A stretch of 64,000 nt of DNA from Lysobacter_K koreensis (lineage in GTDB: Bacteria > Pseudomonadota > Gammaproteobacteria > Xanthomonadales > Xanthomonadaceae): positions 124,001 to 188,000 of the forward strand of contig NZ_JBHTIH010000003.1 in assembly GCF_042677045.1 (NCBI RefSeq), read 5' to 3'. A model generated the notes under the pieces. It was not told the DNA's origin. It ran no database searches and was given only the letters and a program-made list of their open reading frames with translations. The position numbers were made by a program, and so were the translations under genes. Shown here piece after piece: positions 63,381 to 64,000 of this stretch (the first letter of the stretch is position 1; every line of letters starts with the position of its first letter).

Positions 63381-64000
63381 ATGAGCACGGTGCGCCTCGA
63401 GGCGGTCAAGATGAACAACACGGACGATTCAAACCGGGCCGGCCCGACCCGCGAAATTCCGATGCAGCCCGCGTCCCAGGATATCTGGGACAAAAAGTAC
63501 CGGCTCAAGAGCAAGTCGGGCGAGGCGATCGACGCCGACATCGACGGCACATACCTGCGCGTCGCCCGCGCGCTGTCCGAGGCCGAGCCTACGCCCGAGC
63601 TGCAGCAGTACTGGATGGAGCGCTTCGCCTGGGCGCTGCGCCGCGGCGCGATCCCGGCCGGCCGCATCACCTCCAATGCCGGCGCGCTCGAGCACAAGCC
63701 CGCGACCAGCACGATCAACTGCACCGTGTCCGGCACCATCGAAGACTCGATGGACGGCATCCTCGAGAAGGTCCACGAGGCAGGCCTCACGCTTAAGGCC
63801 GGTTGCGGCATCGGCTACGAGTTCTCGACGCTGCGCCCGCGCGGCGCGTTCGTCGCCGGCGCCGGCGCGTACACGTCCGGGCCGATGTCGTTCATGGATA
63901 TCTACGACAAGATGTGCTTCACCGTGTCCTCGGCCGGTGGCCGCCGCGGCGCGCAGATGGGCACGTTCGACGTGTCGCACCCGGACGTCAAGGACTTCAT
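63381..64000 (+). CDS. nrdJ: class II (adenosylcobalamin-dependent) ribonucleotide reductase, 5' part
   Basis: The gene runs off the window after about 206 codons. The N-terminal region SATINC-like (PATSTINCTVSG), LEKVHEAGLTLKAGCGIGYEFSTLRPRGAFVAG and DIYDKMCFTVSSAGGRRGAQMGTF match the NrdJ family, which makes deoxynucleotides with a B12 radical. The start follows a GAGGAGA box. A promoter and an NrdR-like box lie upstream. Confidence 0.93.
   Translation, partial: MSTVRLEAVKMNNTDDSNRAGPTREIPMQPASQDIWDKKYRLKSKSGEAIDADIDGTYLRVARALSEAEPTPELQQYWMERFAWALRRGAIPAGRITSNAGALEHKPATSTINCTVSGTIEDSMDGILEKVHEAGLTLKAGCGIGYEFSTLRPRGAFVAGAGAYTSGPMSFMDIYDKMCFTVSSAGGRRGAQMGTFDVSHPDVKDF

Overview
The window comes from the chromosome of a high-GC gammaproteobacterium of the Lysobacteraceae/Xanthomonadaceae type (Lysobacter, Luteimonas or close kin). 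The grounds are GC-rich codon use throughout, the lptM-dapF-DUF484-xerC and hslVU order, a B12-dependent ribonucleotide reductase, a CRP/Clp-type half-site pair in front of a diguanylate cyclase, abundant periplasmic S9, M1 and HtrA peptidases, and dense REP-like repeats. Coding density is high. No tRNA, rRNA, CRISPR array, transposase gene or prophage was seen.

Layout. 1-7239: end of a WYL regulator, a patatin-type lipase, two consecutive exported S9 peptidases and a YbaN-type membrane protein. 7296-12479: lptM-dapF-DUF484-xerC, then hslV-hslU. 12657-20058: cytosine deaminase, ubiE, a GGDEF protein behind a perfect CRP/Clp palindrome, an M1 aminopeptidase lipoprotein, an alpha/beta hydrolase, a lipoprotein and a YbaK protein. 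20138-21070: a PfkB sugar/nucleoside kinase. 21462-34163: one long cell-envelope block, mreB-mreC-mreD-mrdA-rodA-mltB-rlpA-dacA-ybeD-lipB-lipA, which builds the elongasome, trims peptidoglycan and makes lipoyl cofactor. 34439-40820: Prc protease, an Ada/Ogt-like repair protein, a VOC protein, an Lrp regulator divergent from two EamA transporters. 40953-42469: a 22-bp hairpin array and two poorly conserved exported proteins. 42485-47154 (minus strand): a MacAB-like adaptor, ATPase and two permeases. 47420-53120: ABC-2 exporter, amidohydrolase-CIA30 fusion, DesK/DesR-like two-component system. 53240-55347: M17 aminopeptidase and HAD hydrolase. 55621-58718: secreted protein, membrane-anchored LuxR-type regulator, AlgE-like outer-membrane protein. 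58729-62806 (minus strand): HtrA protease, DUF883, holin-X, hypothetical and AI-2E genes. 63381-64000: start of a class II ribonucleotide reductase with its own promoter.

The most unusual content is non-coding or repeat-derived. There are 15 tandem units of about 22 bp, each a CCGC/GCGG hairpin (40953-41280). A composite REP-pair element occurs four times; two copies lie in the same reading frame inside the 3' ends of mreC and mrdA. A second repeat family begins exactly at the stop codon of xerC and of the DesR-like regulator. A third supplies the C-terminus of a small exported protein. The amidohydrolase-CIA30 gene inside the exporter/two-component locus and the three-gene regulator/porin cassette are the best candidates for little-described systems.
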